Shown here: one piece after another, positions 11,241-23,546 of the stretch
Numbering within the stretch: position 1 is the first letter of the stretch
Layout of the letters: the number at the start of each line of letters is the position of its first letter
Source: Sipunculus nudus
Taxonomy: Eukaryota > Annelida > Sipuncula > Golfingiida > Sipunculidae
DNA: 64,000 bases
NCBI GenBank assembly: GCA_026874595.1
Contig: CM049314.1
Location: 10,596,729-10,660,728 of the forward strand
Direction: 5' to 3'
Notes under the pieces: model-generated
The model's database searches: none
What the model was told of the DNA's origin: nothing
What the model saw: only the letters and a program-made list of their open reading frames with translations
Program-made: the position numbers and the translations under genes

Positions 11241-12827
11241 TTCCATTTTTGTTAGAGTTCAATGAAAAATGGTCTGTTAGATTATACCGATGGGTTCCCT
11301 GATGTTTTTGTGTCAGTTCTGGTGGGATTTTCGTTAATAGAGTTTATTGATAATCTGTTGTCCATGCGATGACCATCAGTCGTGTATCTGGTGTAGGTCT
11401 TTATAGAAAGAAGTATTCCCCTGTGAATCTTGTGGAAGGAACATGTTCTTCTGAATCAGGAGATCCCTGACGAGTTTGTGTACACTGATAGGGCACAATG
11501 AAAAACTACATGATCTCTACAATCCCCATGGTACAGCTGTGGGGGAGGCACAGGTTAAGGCAGTTAAGACTCCAAAACTCCAGAACTAAAGATCTCTCAG
11601 CTGTCTGATCAGGACACACTTTGTATTTAGGGCACTGATTTGACCAGTTATAGCTACTTCTATGACTTGGCTGTTGAAAGTTGCACATGCATATGAACAT
11701 ATATTTCTGTATTATAGACTGTGATAGGTTCAAATATATTGCATGTTTAAACCCTCTGTGTAAAAAGAGATGGGCTGGCTTACAGTCCTGGTAGTAACTG
11801 TCAGATTTCATAGACTGTAAGAGAATACATTTGGTGAATGTGTTGATTAACTTCTGAAAACTGACTCATACACTGTCACAGTAGTAGATTACAATGACTG
11901 AACTGACTGTCCCACATATTTTCATCCATATAACTATAGATAATATAATCATGTAAAAAATGTCTTTTTCAGTAGCCATGATGGCACATGGTACACATTT
12001 TGTCCAATTAGTAAAATTTATTGTTTAAAGTGGAGAGACTTATCATCCCTATTCATGCATTATTAATAAAATTGCCTGTGAATTAATCTGATTTAGGCAT
12101 TTCATGATTCTCTGACAAATACTCAAAGTTGATCTTTCAAAAATATGTCAGTTATATATTACCTTATTGAATCTTAGAGAAATGTATGTATAATGTCCAT
12201 CTTTTTTGAGGAAATACAATGTCTTCTGCCACAAACAGGAGGTTAAAATTGTGATGTCTGAGAAACTGTGACATGACATGGAAATGTAGTTCTTGAAGTA
12301 TTAATGTGTGCCCTGTGTTGTAGACAGCTAATAGTATTTGTTACAACCTTTGAAGCATAATCCTGAAGGTATTTTTCTGATGTAGTTGTCCCACGGCCCT
12401 TCTGAGTCTGGCTTTCTAAGTCTGGTTTTAAGTAACATGCCCTTATATGTATAGAGCTGTTTAGGTTGTACCAATGCCCAGTCTCACTACCAAGAGATTT
12501 TTGGGTCTTTGGCAGCATCACTGTATAATTGTTAAAGTGGATCATTTATACGATGTTAATTGGCTTCTGCGATGTTGCCTTACTTTTGGTCTGAGAGCAG
12601 CCTATTCTGTTAAATATTAATTGAAGTTATTGTGTCAGAGAAATTAGTGCTATCACTTTGGAAATTTTTAAAAGAAGGAAAAAACCGAGAGGGCCACTGC
12701 TGATTTCCAAAACGTGTCAGTTAAATTATCAATATTTGGTAATTGTCAAGTTGTAAAGAATGTAAATTTTTTTATGTTTTTCATGCACATATATGTGGTA
12801 TAACTAAACCAAAGAATAATTTGTTAT
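11241..12827. other. Unique sequence, no feature seen
   Basis: Moderately AT-rich and non-repetitive by eye. Minus-strand frames at 11506-11811 and 12243-12545 (about 100 codons each) have no recognisable domain and no flanking splice sites that I could support. Confidence 0.4.
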
Positions 12828-15800
12828 TTTTAGCTCAGCTGACTATAAATCATCTGAGCTATAGTCATGGTCCATTGTCCGTCGTCCGTCCGTCTGTCTG
12901 TCCATCCGTCCGTCTGGATGTCCGTCCGTAAGACTGGCACGTTTCGACACCGTTGGACCTATGAATCTGAATTTCAGCATACAGTTAGATGTCCCCATAA
13001 TCTCCTACCATGCCAAAAATTGGGTCAATAGGACTTCGTTCCTTTGAGATATTAAGGAAAAACCTCAATTTTTTATTAGAAATCTATTTTCACACTTCAG
13101 GACTGCCTAATATCAAAACCACTCATCTGGTTTTCTTCATATTTACCATAAATATTCCTCTATATAGTTCCTATGTACATGCCAGATATTAAGTCATTAT
13201 TATATAATTTAAAAAAGTTATTGGCCCAAACATAATGCACTTTGTAAAAAAATCAGGAAGATATTTTGTCACTTAAGACCCAAAGTGTTAAAGGTAGGGA
13301 ATTTTTTCCAGTAATACAACTTTAATTAATCAAAATTTAATTGTATACCAATAATTAGATCAAAATCTGTTAAATTTTTTTAAATATTGGCAAAAATATA
13401 AAAATTGGTACCTTAAATTTTGCCCAACTTTGGCCATGGCACCTTTTTTTCCTGTAAGTACTGTGGATTTAATTTTCACACCATGTATACATAAGGATTT
13501 AATCTGTTAAAATCTGAAATTTGAAAATAAAAGCTGCAAAATTAGGCTAGTTATTGAATTTTTTTGGAGGCTCTTGTTGTATTCCCTTACATTGTCAAGC
13601 AGTCCACTTTGATGACTGTAGGTCATTCAGTGCACATCTCTATGCTCCCCAGGCTGTTGACATAATTTTAGATGTCCCCAAAATCTCCTACCATACCAAA
13701 AATTGGGTCATTAGGACTTTGTTCCTTCGAGATATTAAGGAAAAAAACTCCGTTTTCCATAAAAAAAAGCCATTGTTACACTTCAAGGCTGCCTTATATC
13801 AAAACCACTGATCTGTTTTTGATCGTATTTAGTATTCACATTCTTTTATACATTTCTATGAACATACCAAAAATTAGGTCAGTATTGAGTATTATTTTGA
13901 AGTTATGGGCCAAAACATAATGCAATTTTTAAAAAAATCAGGAAATATATTTACTCACATGAGAATAGCTGAACCTAGAGACCTTTTTTCAGGAATATAA
14001 CTTTATTTAATCAAAATTCAATTGTTTACCCAAAATTAGATCTGAATTTTGCAAATTTTTCAAGTTATTAGCATAAATAAAAAACAATACCTTAAATTTT
14101 GTCCAACTTTGGCACTGTTGATTTAATTTTCCCAGCATATATGCATAAGGATTTAATTTTTTAAAATCTGAACTTTCAAAAGAAATTGATTGGAATGAAT
14201 AGATTTTATTCATGTTTTCACACACCATGTCAAGTGTTGTTTACATCTAGCCCACCTAGTAGTACAGCCTTCACTTGCATTATGTAACCCACCCCAGGCA
14301 GCTTACCTCGGCCCAGCTTGGCCACTACTAGCAGGCTTCCCCTCGCCCTGCACTCATCCCCCCCCCCAGCTGGTGCATAAACTAGATGAATGTTATAATT
14401 TTTCTGGATTTTATTTTATTCTTGGACATGCTACATTTTAGATTTTGTATTGAACCACCAGGGTTACAATGTTTAAAGTGTACATTTAATTGTGTCCACA
14501 AAGTGGTGTATTGCTGTGAAAGTCTGGATGTTCATCAGATAAGTAATTCCTTACTTCAGAAGAGTAAAAACTTCACCAGGTGTGAAATTGACTATTAATT
14601 CCAGTAATTAATTAAAACTGGGATATTAATTAGCACAATGATATTGTTTGTCCCTCATTCAACCAACAGTGTGTATACTTTATTTGAAAAGATGTTTTAT
14701 TTTGTCAAATTTACTTTTATTTTATTTTGGTGAATAAAATTAAGCATGTCCTGAAAACTCAATATGCAAAACTTTTTAATAGTGATTCAAGGAATATTCT
14801 TGTAGATGCCATGTTGTGGCATTATTTTCTTTTAAAATCAGTTAAAACATTTATGATTTAAAAATAATAAAATATATGTGTATGCATAATATGACCCAAT
14901 GTTTTTTACTCTGTATATATAATGATTGCAACTTTTGCAACAATTCTAATATTTTAACTTATATTTTCAGGTTTTTTAATTAAAAATTTATAAACCTGTA
15001 AATAAAAAAATGATACAGATAAAAACTTCTTAATGGAAAAAGTGGATCTGCTTAAAAAAATAGGATTATATATAAACTTAAATGCATTATTCTCTTGAAA
15101 GTGAAATAAAGGTATTAGTCCATTCTGTTCACTTGCCTGTCCATCTGTAAATTTTCGTATGCAACACAGTATCTCAAAACTTTTACTGTTTTTCTTCATG
15201 ACAGTCTTGTCAGAGTATTAGTTTGCAATCATATATTTAGAACTTTACTATAACCAAGTAGGAGGGCCCCTTTCCTCTTAGCTTTTCATATTCTTATATA
15301 AATGAAAAACATTACAATAGAATATTTCTACATCCACCTTCATGCTGCCCTCACTTTTCCCTTCTCCGAACCCCATCCCAAAGTCAGCCTCAGTAAGCAA
15401 GAACAAGATGAATCAGATATATTCATACTTTAATATTTTGTATAACTATTCGTCCATAGGTACCTATGTACATGCCAGAAATTATGTCAATATTGTGTAA
15501 TATGTAGACATAGTGGGCATCACAATAATGTACCTTGTCAAGACTAAAGAGATATTGTGTCATACAGTCACATATTCATAAATCACTTCATCAGCATAGT
15601 TAATCATAACATCATATCTGTCAAATTGAACGCTTGCAGACTACCATACACTTTAGATCCTTCAACAAATAGCCTTATCATCTACTACTGCTTATTACTG
15701 CTGTCATTGCATTCATATTTGCTCAAATATATCACAATTTTCAACCCCTCCTAAATAAATAAAAAATAAACCACTTTATTTGACTCTATTAATCCATCAG

Positions 15801-15972
15801 TCAGGTAATTTCATTTATCATTTACTCACATATTACATTACATTCCTTTATAATAGCCCAACATGTACATGATATTCATAAGCTTTATCGACTCGATATA
15901 GTATCACAGTGGAGAAACATTTATAGTCGAATCACGATCAGCTGAGCGCCGTGACCCATGGGTCCCTTGTTT
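12828..15972 (+). mobile_element. Family-1 termini with alternative core (element C)
   Basis: The 5' hairpin arms are TAGCTCAG (12831-12838) and CTGAGCTA (12854-12861). A GTCC/GTCCGTCC microsatellite follows (12872-12930). The core segment of element B is present twice (about 12950-13480 and 13665-14150) and a third, degraded piece lies near 15450-15560. The 3' end carries TCAGCTGAGC (15938-15947), the exact inverse of GCTCAGCTGA (12833-12842), then GACCCATGGGTC (15953-15964) and CCTTGTTT. Flanks are T-rich on both sides. The middle (14.2-15.4 kb) holds unrelated unique DNA, including a GC-rich patch at 14240-14380 with a C-run, so it may be captured or inserted sequence. Confidence 0.75.
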
Positions 15973-16390
15973 TTTTTAAATATCAGTCCAAAATGAAAAA
16001 TAATGGTTCATTAAATTACATTTCATTCCTGAATAAGCCATTATTATTTCACTTAAATTTCAAAGAAAGAAACACTAAAATTACTTTGATAGTTTGTTTC
16101 AAGATCTAGTTTTCAGTGTTATTTTTAAAGTGAAAGGGAATAAATATTTAAAAACGCAGAAGAAATCTAATCTCGATGCGTTTGGCTCTATTGTTTATGC
16201 TACAAAAAAAAGTTGTAATTGTTGGTGTTAAGCAATGAAAAAATATAAAAATTAATTTCCATGCGTAACTAATAGCCTTTTTCATTTGTGGACAAAAAAA
16301 GAGACTTTTATTAGCATTTTTGCTCAAATATTGAAAAATCTGCAGAATATACACAGAAATAAAATAATGCTAATGAAGCATTTTAATAGT
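15973..16390. other. AT-rich unique spacer
   Basis: Unique AT-rich DNA between two elements. Nothing recognised. Confidence 0.5.
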
Positions 16391-17425
16391 TTTTAGCCCT
16401 CAGCCCTTAGGCTGATGGGCTATTGTCGTCACCCAAGCTGTCCGTCCGTCCGTGCGTCCGTCCGGCGTCCGTTATTTTTTACCTTGTGAGCGGGATATCT
16501 TGAAAAGGATTCGCCGTCAGAATTTCATTTCCTCGGTAAAGATGTATATCGACAAAATCTCGGTCAAGTTCGAAATTGGGTGACCTTGACCTATTTTTCT
16601 ACCTTTTAGAGCTGATTATAGAAAAACACTTAGATGCTTATTACTCAGGAACCATTTGGTGGATTTTCACAAAACTTACTATGATTATTGGGACTTATAG
16701 TCTGTACCTGCTACACAAGTTTGGTGGCGCCACCTACAATTTTTGATTTTTAATGAATTTTTATCGGATTTTTCAACTTTGGGCTTGTGAGCGGGATATC
16801 TCTAAAAGATTTCATCGTAGGAATTTTATTTTTTCGGTGAAGATGGATATTGACAAAATCTCGGTCAAGTTCGAAGCTGGGTGACCTTGACCTATTTTTC
16901 TATGTTTTGGAGCTAATTATAGGAAAAATTTTGAAGCTTATTTCTCTGGAACCATTGGCTGGATTCTCACAATACTTACTATGATTTTAGGGACTGATAG
17001 TCTGTAATTACTGCACAAGTTTGGGGGCACCACCTGCAATTTCTGATTTTTAATGAATTTTTCTAAGATTATTCAGTTTTGGTCTTGTGAGCAGAATATC
17101 TCTAAAAGTATTCACAATAGGAATTTTATTTCTTTGGTGAAGATGTATATCGACAAAATCTCGGTCAAGTTTGAAGATGGGTGACCTTGACCTACTTTTC
17201 AAGGTCACAGAGCTTATAATAGAATAAAACTTAGAAGCTTATTTTTCAGGAAGCATTTGGTGGATTGTTATGAATCATGGTACATACCTCTCCATTTTAA
17301 ATTTATAACTCAGACATGTACAGATATACATCCATGTGAGAACAGATATTTAGTACTTGTTACTGTTACCACCTCTAAACACTGTTCTTTTGGCTGAGGG
17401 CTTTTGTCAGCTTCTGCTGATATTC
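16391..17425 (+). mobile_element. Family-2 element with three ~300-bp units (element D)
   Basis: The termini are AGCCCTCAGCC (16395-16405) and its exact inverse GGCTGAGGGCT (17392-17402). The 5' copy folds with the downstream GGCTGA-TGGGCT into a hairpin, and the 3' copy is followed by a hairpin with arms TCAGC/GCTGA (17407-17420). A GTCC microsatellite (16439-16470) follows the 5' hairpin. Three core units start near 16486, 16784 and 17084. The palindrome GGTGGCGCCACC is exact at 16723-16734 and degraded at 17023-17034. Each unit also carries TGACCTTGACCT (16581, 16882, 17182). Confidence 0.8.
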
Positions 17426-17426
17426 T

Positions 17427-19331
17427 AGTTTTAGCTCAGTTGGCTGTAAGTCATCTGAGCTATAGCGATCACCCTTTGTCCGTCGTCCGTCTGTCCGTCC
17501 ATCTGTTAACCTGGCACAAATCATAACCGCTGGACCTAGAAACTTGTAACTTTACATTCTGAGAGGTCCATGAAAAATCTCCTCTGAAACCAGAAATGAG
17601 GTCTCTGTTACCCATATCCTTCGAGCTATGGGGCCCCAAAGTACCCCCCAGAATAGTAAAAAATTTCATACAAAAAATTCAATATCTCATTTACTACATC
17701 ACTGATGGTCATGATTTTTGGCATACATATTAATCATGAGATGTTCCATTAGTTTCTGCAGACTGGTGGCGCCACCTGTATTTTTTTATTTTTTACGAAT
17801 TTTTTTCTGTATTTTTGAGACCTTTAAAAATGTAAACATCTGTTAACAAGGCACAAATCGTAACCGCTGGATCTAGAATCTTCATTCTTTACACACTGAG
17901 AGACCTATGAAAAGTCTCTATGGAAACAAGAAATTAGGTCTCTGTTACCCATATCCTTCGAGCTATGGAGCCCCAAAGTACCCCCCCCCCCCCAGAATAG
18001 TCAAAAATTTCATACAAAAACTTCAATATCTCATTAACTACATGACTGATGGTCATGATTTTTGGCATACATATTGATCATGAGATGTTTCATCAGTTTC
18101 TGCAGACTGGTGGCGCCACCTGTATTTTTCGATTCTTTACGAATTGTTTTCTCTATTTTTGAGACCTTTAAAAATGTGAACATCTGTTAACAGGGCACAA
18201 ATCGTAAGGACTTGACGTAGAATCTTCATTCTTGACACAGTGAGAGACCTATGAAAAGTCTCCATGGAAACCTGAAATTAGGTCTCTGTTACCCATATCC
18301 TTTGAGCTATGGCACTCCAAAGTACAGCTCAGAATAATGGAAAATTTGATACAAAAGCTGAAGTATCTGAACAACTAATGCAGAGATCACCATAATTGTT
18401 TGCATGGATATTGATCATGGAGTGTTTCATCAGTTTCTGCAGACTGGTGGCACCACCTGTATTTGTTCAGGTTTTTTTACGAATTTTTTTCTCTATTTTT
18501 GAGACCTTTAAAGATATGAACATCTGTTAACAGGGCACAAATCATAACAACAGGACCTAGAATCTTCATTCTTGACACACAGGGAGACCCATGAAAAGTC
18601 TCCATGGAAACCTGAAATTAGGTCTCTGTTACCCATATCCTTTAAGCTGTATGGCTCCAAAATACCCCCAGAATAATGAAAAATTTGACACAAAAACTGC
18701 AGTATCTCAATAACTACAACACTGATGGTCATGATTTTTCGCATACATATTGATCATGAGGTGTTCCATCAGTTTCTGCAGACTGGGTGCGCCACCTCTA
18801 TTTTTTTTCAAATTTTTACGAATTTTTTTCTCTATTTTTGAGACCTTTTAAGATGTGGTTATCTGTCACAGGGTACAAATAATAACAACTGGACCTAGAA
18901 TCTTCATTCTTGTCATGCAAGGAGGCCCATGAAAAGGGTCTGTGGAAACCTGAAATTAGGTCTCTGTTTCCCATATCCTTCAAGCTATAGGACTCCGAAG
19001 TATCCCTCAGAATAATGGAAAATTTGATACAAAAGCTGAAGTATCTTAACAACTAATTCAGAGATTACCATGATTCTTTGCATGTATATTGACGATTAAG
19101 TGTTTTTATTAATTTCTGCAGACTTGTGGAGCCACCTGTATTTTTTTTTAAGTTTACGCATTTTTTCTCTATTTTTGAAATATATATAAATGCAGACACA
19201 ATCTTGGCCTGTTGGTTAATCTGTTTGATGCTTCAGTTGAATGGGTATATACTACCATTCAGATGATAAAATTTCCTTTTGCGAATCTATTCCTAGTCAG
19301 CTGAGCGTCATGACCCATGGGTCACTTGTTT
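17427..19331 (+). mobile_element. Complete family-1 element with palindrome core (element E)
   Basis: The 5' terminus TTTTAGCTCAG starts near 17429, with CATCTGAGCTATAG as the second hairpin arm and a GTCCGTC microsatellite at 17478-17505. Core units of about 340 bp carry GGTGGCGCCACC at 17765 and 18109 (exact), GGTGGCACCACC at 18446 and weaker versions at 18785 and 19125. The 3' end has AGTCAGCTGAGC (19295-19306), the perfect palindrome TGACCCATGGGTCA (19311-19324), then CTTGTTT. This is the best complete reference copy for the partial element A and the interrupted element H. Confidence 0.85.
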
Positions 19332-20363
19332 ATTCAAAGCAGAGGAATCTGGTTCTTCAAAGCAGAGAAACATAAATTGATTTCAGGAGCATCAGTTTTA
19401 ACGTCATCGCTTCAACCTTTGTAAATGTATAACAACTGAACCTAAGGTATAACCCCTGGCCAGTAGACGACTGTTGTGTGTGGGCAGATAATGCATTTTT
19501 AGCAGCCAACCCCTTTTATATATTGTTAAAGTTGTACAGTGAACTTACAGTGATGTTTGGCTGGAAACATTACGACAGTATTACTGGCTCTCTTTCTTGT
19601 GGCCTACTTTGGTTTTACCTGATCACCAGTAATGTCAGTCTATTAATTCGTTAATGTATGTACATTGTCCTCTCCTCTTTATGTACTGGATAATATAATT
19701 GCAGTAGTTTTATACACATGTTTTAACAAGATAATATTTGCTATCTGCCTTTACTTAGATTTTATAGGGAAAAAGCTTGAAAACCTTTGAAAATCTTCTT
19801 CTCTTAAATCATTCAGCCAAATTGTTCAATATTTCAAAGGAATGATCCCCAAGACGAGCTCTCTCAAGTTTTTTTCAAATGGTTTGAGTTTGATCAATTT
19901 TGTCCTAGATACAGGAATTTGAACTTAGTCATTTGGCCAAGTAAGAACAACATACTAACATGTTAATATCCCAGAAACAACAGGACCTAGCATCACCAAG
20001 TTTTGTGAAAATTTTTGTCACATGATTCACATTTCAAATTAAGGTGTTTGTGGCACCACCTATGTTGATCTGTTTTTTTCAGGCAAAAACCTTGTAAAAA
20101 GTCTCTTTAAGCTTAAAAATATTTTTTGATGAAACTCTCTAGCTGAATGGTTTAATTATTTACAAATTTTATCCTTGGGTAAGGTTCTCTCAATTATATG
20201 AAATTAGAATAAGTTCATTGATTTTTTGAAGAGTCATAGAAAGCTGAAGTTGGTCTGTAGCCATTAGTAAGCCAACTGCAAACTGAGGGCTGCAAAAGTC
20301 TTCTTTTACAAAACTGTTGTTTCAACTTCTGTAATAAATTATTCTTGGGTGGCCTTTGTTCAA
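19332..20363. other. Mostly unique DNA with degenerate repeat fragments
   Basis: A TGTGGCACCACC site (20049-20060) in 'aagttttgtgaaa'-type context suggests a decayed unit related to those at 21781-22411. Otherwise no feature was recognised. Confidence 0.4.
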
Positions 20364-20617
20364 GTTTGCTCAAATGAATTTTGGGTTAATTATTGTACCT
20401 TTAATAATGAAAAAATTGTTAGGTGCTTTGGCAAACAAAGCTAGAAGATTCATTAAATTAACAGACTGACCTCTATGGGTATATATACAGTGAACTATAC
20501 AGGCAACATAAATAGTTAGTTTGATATCCAGCATGGGTAAGATAAATCCATTGTTACGGTCTTGTTCTGTAGCAAAACACTTTTTAGAGGGGGTGTGTTA
20601 CAGGGTGACATAAAAGC

Positions 20618-20719
20618 GGACCGAACTGTCTCGCTAGTGAAGCTTGCTTTTTCAAGCGAATCGGTAAGTACGCCGGACTTTTGCACCACTGACATGGGTT
20701 CGAATCCCAGATCGAACCA
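20618..20719 (+). mobile_element. tRNA-derived segment, copy 1
   Basis: A canonical B box GGTTCGAATCC (20697-20707) lies in a tRNA-like 3' half, with 'tcggtaagtacgccgg' before it and ATCGAACCA at the end. The 5' GGACCGA pairs with the 3' TCGAACC at 5 of 7 positions. The D-arm region holds an extra hairpin (GCTTG/CAAGC, about 20643-20656), giving about 102 nt instead of about 73. It is therefore read as a tRNA-derived SINE head or tRNA pseudogene rather than a working tRNA. Confidence 0.55.
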
Positions 20720-21152
20720 GAATTTCCCCCTGACCAATTTGTCTTCTTAACACCATGAATAAAATATATCTGTATTCTGATTTTGATTACAATAGGCATC
20801 TGTTATTATTCTAAACATTTTGATAATAAAAATAATATTATGAATATGTCAGCTTGAAAAATGCATTGTAGCCAAAGTCTTTCAGTATGGGTAAACAGTT
20901 TGCTCAAATGAATTTTGGTTTAATTATTGTACCTTAAATAATGAAAAAATTGTTAGGTGCTTTGGCAAACAAAGCTAGAAAATTCATTAAATTAACAGAC
21001 TGACCTCTTTGACTATATATACAGTGAACTATACAGGCAACATAAATAATTAGTTTGATATCCAGCATGGGTAAGATAAATCCATTGTTACGGTCTTGTT
21101 CTGATAGCAAAACACTTTTTAGAGGGGGTGTGTTATGGGGTGACATAAAAGC

Positions 21153-21254
21153 GGACCGAACTGTCTCGCTAGTGAAGCTTGCTTTTTCAAGCGAATCGGT
21201 TGGTACTCCGGACTTTTGCACCACTGACATGGGTTCGAATCCCAGATCGAACCA
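21153..21254 (+). mobile_element. tRNA-derived segment, copy 2
   Basis: This is the duplicate of the segment at 20618, with the B box at 21232-21242. It differs at 'ggttggtactccgg' against 'ggtaagtacgccgg' in copy 1, so the two copies have started to diverge in the region next to the A box. Confidence 0.55.
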
Positions 21255-21432
21255 GAATTTCCCCCTGACCAATTTGTCTTCTTAACACCATGAATAAAAT
21301 ATATCTGTATTCTGATTTTGATTACAATAGGCATCTGTTATTATTCTAAACATTTTGATAATAAAAATAATATTATGAATAAGTCAGCCTGAAAAATGCA
21401 TTGTAGTCAAAGTCTTTCAGTATGGGTAAACA

Positions 21433-21780
21433 GATTTACCAACAGGCCAAGATTGGGTCTGTATCTAAAAATAGCTTGACAGACTAACAACTATTTCAGT
21501 TTTGGCAACAGGCCAAGTTTCAGTCTAATTTTATTTATAGCTTTGGCAGGCTGCCAACTGTATTAGATTAGGCAACAGGTAAAGTGTTCAGTCAATACAG
21601 CTAAGTACAGGTCAAGAGTTCACTCAGTGCAGTAGCTGCAGCTGGCAATTTGTTCACTCAGGGCAATTGCCTGTCTCATCTGAGCTTGTTCAGCCAAGTG
21701 CACCTGACTCAAGAAAAGTTTGATATATTGGCCTAAAATTTTGACTTTTCCATGCATCTTTGATGGCTTTTTTGTACACA
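21433..21780. other. Transition sequence with 'caacaggccaag' repeats
   Basis: Several loose copies of 'ggcaacaggccaag/ggcaacaggtaaag' occur (about 21436, 21505, 21573). It could be the 5' part of the element that follows. No terminal repeat could be fixed. Confidence 0.3.
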
Positions 21781-22411
21781 AGACTTGTGTCGCCACCTAC
21801 AGTGATTTTTGCATAGTGTATGTCCCTGCTTATTTCTCAGGAGGGATTTGATATATCATCCTGAAACTGTGTATATCTCTACTTCCCAAATAGCTGTTTT
21901 ATATACAAGACTGATGGCACCACCTACAGTAATTTTTGCAGTGTATGTCCCTGCTTATTTCTTAGGTAAGGTTTGACATATCAGCTAGAAATTAGGCATA
22001 TTTATACATCTCAGATAGCTTTGTCATATACAAGACTTGTGGTGCCACCTACAATTGTTTTGGGTTTCACATATCTGTGCACATAGCTCAACGGTGGTTT
22101 GAAGTATCTGCCTAAAATTTTACATGTCAATATATTTAATGACTTTCTCATAAATATGACTGGTGGCCACACCTATAATAATTTTTCTGTTTTGTACATC
22201 CATACCAGTATTTCAGGATGGATTTTTGTGTAATTGGTGCTTTTACTTGAGTTTAACATGTTAAGTACATTGTACATGTTCATGTCGCACATGTAATTGA
22301 AAAATTTATCAAGTTCTTTTCAAATAATGGTCAAGCATGATATCATGGAAGCATTATACCTGATGTATATCCCATTTCACAGGTTTGCATTGGGGCTGTA
22401 GGCCTTGTTTT
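21781..22411 (+). mobile_element. Tandem ~125-bp units with CACC palindrome variants, family 5 (partial)
   Basis: Four units carry GTGTCGCCACC, ATGGCACCACC, TGTGGTGCCACC and GGTGGCCACACC near 21786, 21912, 22038 and 22161. The right end, 'ggggctgtaggccttgttt' (22391-22410), recurs as 'aggcttgtaggccttgttt' at 62291-62309, so it is probably a true 3' terminus of a further family. The 5' end is not identified. Confidence 0.5.
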
Positions 22412-23546
22412 GGTACTTAAAGGCAAGTGAATAGGTTTGTGTGGGTTGATTAAAAAAAAAACATATCTTTTGTCAGGAGAAACATGAACCTAACCAGTTT
22501 TACAGGAGATTTTCAGTGAAATGATTTTGTTGTACCAGTAAATCACATCTTGAAACATATTTCGAAATAAGCTTAACCAGAATGAATATCATAATCTCAA
22601 GCTTGGCAGAAGTGCTGGTCAGTTGTGGGAAAACGTTACAGATTACAGTTGTTACCAGTTAAATAATTATAATCATAATCCTGTTATGCCTGTGACTGAT
22701 AATCATAATCCTGTCGTGTTTATGACTGATAATTACTGGAAAAAGCTACTGATTACAGCTGTTACTAATTGAATAATTATAACTAGTTTGTAAAATGTGC
22801 ATTTAGCATGTTTAATTCAAGCCTTATTCAGTGTTCATATTAATTACAGGCATCTTATTTCTGGTGAACTTGCTGGAGTTGTCTGGGCTATAATGATTTG
22901 TCTTTGTTCTTGCAGTCTGTCCTGTTCTGTGTAAGCACAATCACATGACACATTATCGCAGCCTGATATGCTATCAGCTGTGTCCATCAGTCTATCCATT
23001 CTTGAACTTTTTCATATGCAGCATGACATATCTTCCAGCTCTCTCAGACCTATTTGTAATTAAAATAGCAGGTATAATTTAATACTGTAATTAAAATCAT
23101 GGTTAATTTTCTGAAATTTTTATAATTTTCATATTTTATTTTAATAAATTTGCAATATCTTGTTCATCTTTAAGAAAAATTAGACATTCCACACTAACCA
23201 GCTTGACAAGGATTTGGTCCTCTACACTGTGTTTAGTGTCAGAGCTAGAAACTTATTTGACTGGTAGGAAAGTCTAGGCAAAATCTCTTAAAAGTGGTTG
23301 GAAACTTGTTGCTGCAAACCATGGACTAATACACAGTCTCATTTTAAGCCAACACTGACTGTTGGAGTATAGTGAATCTCTGTCCCTCCTCAAATGTACA
23401 TATATGTGTGTGCGAGATTAAAATTATTCATTTTATATATTTTATATATAATTATGTGAGTTGTTTTAGGCTGACCAATACAGTCATTTGTCTTTGATAC
23501 TATCTTGATAAACTGACAGAATACATAAAGTATAGAACAATTCATT
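22412..23546. other. Unique AT-rich DNA with small repeats
   Basis: 22669-22736 holds a ~35-bp duplication centred on 'ctgataatcataatcctgt'. 22880-22925 (gtctgggctataatgatttg, then gtctgtcc) resembles a decayed family-1 5' terminus. Nothing else was recognised. Confidence 0.4.

Larger units (their letters stand above)
20364..21432 (+). repeat. Head-to-tail segmental duplication, two ~534-bp copies
   Basis: Copy 1 is 20364-20897 and copy 2 is 20898-21432, joined with no spacer. They are nearly identical, with scattered substitutions and single-base indels. Each contains the same tRNA-derived segment. Apparent open frames in both copies are duplicates of each other, not gene paralogues. Confidence 0.9.

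Noticed and set aside
16439-16470. GTCC repeats as telomeric or independent microsatellite
   Set aside because: They occur at the same place in every element, just inside the 5' hairpin, so they belong to the elements.
20618-20719. Functional tRNA gene
   Set aside because: Length of about 102 nt, disrupted A-box/D-arm and mismatched acceptor stem.
20516-21334. Paired frames on both strands of the duplication
   Set aside because: They duplicate with the 534-bp segment and overlap the tRNA-derived sequence; no protein signature.
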